A stretch of DNA of 64,000 nucleotides from Anticarsia gemmatalis. Its lineage: Eukaryota > Arthropoda > Insecta > Lepidoptera > Erebidae. The stretch covers positions 11,767,597-11,831,596 of the forward strand of contig NC_134758.1 of the NCBI RefSeq assembly GCF_050436995.1, given 5' to 3'. Of the stretch, positions 63,054 through 64,000 are shown piece after piece. The notes below the pieces were generated by a model, which did not search any database, had not been told where the DNA came from, and worked only from the letters and a program-made list of their open reading frames with translations. The number at the start of each line of letters is the position of its first letter. Positions within the stretch are counted from its first letter, which is position 1. The translations under genes were made by a program, and so were the position numbers.

Positions 63054-64000
63054 CAACTTAGGGTGACAGAAATTATTATTTATTTGAAGCCGGGGCTTAA
63101 AGGATACCTTGGTAAATATGTCAAGCTAAAAGGTTATTAACATGTAATGTAAAGCTTAATTTATACAAAAAAAAGCATTGAATGGTATTCGATTTGAGAG
63201 AGTAAAACATTTTATTTATTCAAAGAATTCATTGAATCTAAACATCTTAAAATTACTGATATTTTCTATGATTGTATCAGCTTCAGCTTAATAAGAAAAG
63301 AAAACGAAAATTTCCAGTTTCACGAGCTCTGAAAATGAACTGAAATTGAAAAGTACAGTCAACCGCAACGATCTGATAACAAACCAATTGTATTAGAAGA
63401 AATACTTTTTTTATCTATGAACTGAGTATTGGTAATATTAAAGACCTTTTTACAATTTGTGAACGAGAATCTTTACAGCCTTTGAGTGTAATCATTGTAT
63501 TTTTTTTTTGCAATTTATGTGTGGTTGCCGTTTAAAACATTTTGAAAAAGATGTTGAGTTCGATTTCCTTTGCTTTTATTGCTTAGCAAAAAAGTGTAAC
63601 TATTTAATGGATGCTTGTGAACTATTTAATGGATATGCTTCGTTTAGTGCATGTTATTAAATGAAAGAGATAAATATTTTACATATTTTAAATATTTTTA
63701 AGCATTAATTATTTACTTTCTTCTTTAGTACCGTTATTCAAGACAATGTATTTTATATGTAAGTTAAATATGTCGGACCCTATTCCCCTTTGATCACAAC
63801 TGACTAAAAGAAATTAAAAATCCAAGATCAAAGCTCTTAAATTTTAATAAACCCAAAACCTTTACAATCCGAAAATAATTAAACATCATCCCTTCGAAAA
63901 CATAAAACAAATACACTATATTAAGCAAACACGGGGCTTATAACTATGCAAATTTTGGCAAACAAACTAACAGAATCGACTAGTGTAACGTAGTGGTAAG
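63054..64000. other. AT-rich stretch without recognised feature
   Basis: AACTATTTAATGGAT occurs twice (about 63598 and 63620). The last bases, GTGTAACGTAGTGGTAAG, could be the start of another tRNA-like head cut by the window edge. No gene. Confidence 0.45.

Overview
The window is an AT-rich, gene-poor stretch of animal nuclear DNA, almost certainly from a lepidopteran and probably a moth. I base this on the repeats, not on any gene. They are short rolling-circle (Helitron-type) elements with a (GTTT)n tract and a CTAG 3' end, several tRNA-headed SINEs, palindromic MITEs with 3-bp TWA target sites, mariner deletion derivatives and non-LTR 3' tails of kinds I associate with moth genomes. Naming a species or chromosome would be guesswork.

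I find no intact protein-coding gene, tRNA gene, rRNA gene or CRISPR array. The longest open frames (up to about 124 codons) are AT-rich chance frames or run through repeats. Two coding traces stand out. One is a 35-codon reverse-transcriptase relic at 16705-16809 (minus strand) with the GVPQGSxLGP motif. The other is a short mariner transposase remnant kept in two deletion derivatives (34207-34414 and 58080-58283). One GC-rich open segment with splice-like borders (46135-46331) is a weak exon candidate. The window is most simply a large intron or an intergenic desert.

Layout. 1-9 kb: SINE pieces, a Helitron at 1.2 kb, three hairpins and a minus-strand Helitron at 8.3 kb. 9-16 kb: mostly unique AT-rich DNA with a perfect 29-bp-stem hairpin at 13.7 kb. 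16-25 kb: LINE relic and LINE tails, SINEs of three families, a Helitron, a palindromic MITE. 25-36 kb: microsatellite, twin hairpins at 26.1-26.3 kb, three more palindromic MITEs, a mariner derivative, and two SINEs differing at about seven positions. 36-46 kb: Helitrons including a head-to-tail pair at 42.8-43.3 kb, and one MITE nested in another at 42.0-42.4 kb. 46-56 kb: long stretches without recognisable elements, with Helitron-like ends. 56-64 kb: SINE copies, the second mariner derivative, a minus-strand Helitron, and an apparently young SINE at 62.7-63.0 kb with a perfect target duplication and an A18 tail.

The nonautonomous elements would depend on enzymes encoded elsewhere: Rep/helicase for Helitrons, LINE reverse transcriptase for SINEs, mariner and Harbinger-type transposases for the DNA elements. 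Between the repeats lie short CpG-rich, non-repetitive islands (for example 1550-1725, 2040-2185, 9890-10070, 11810-11900, 14745-15000, 29050-29215, 38802-38866, 60540-60640). These are the best candidates for regulatory DNA.
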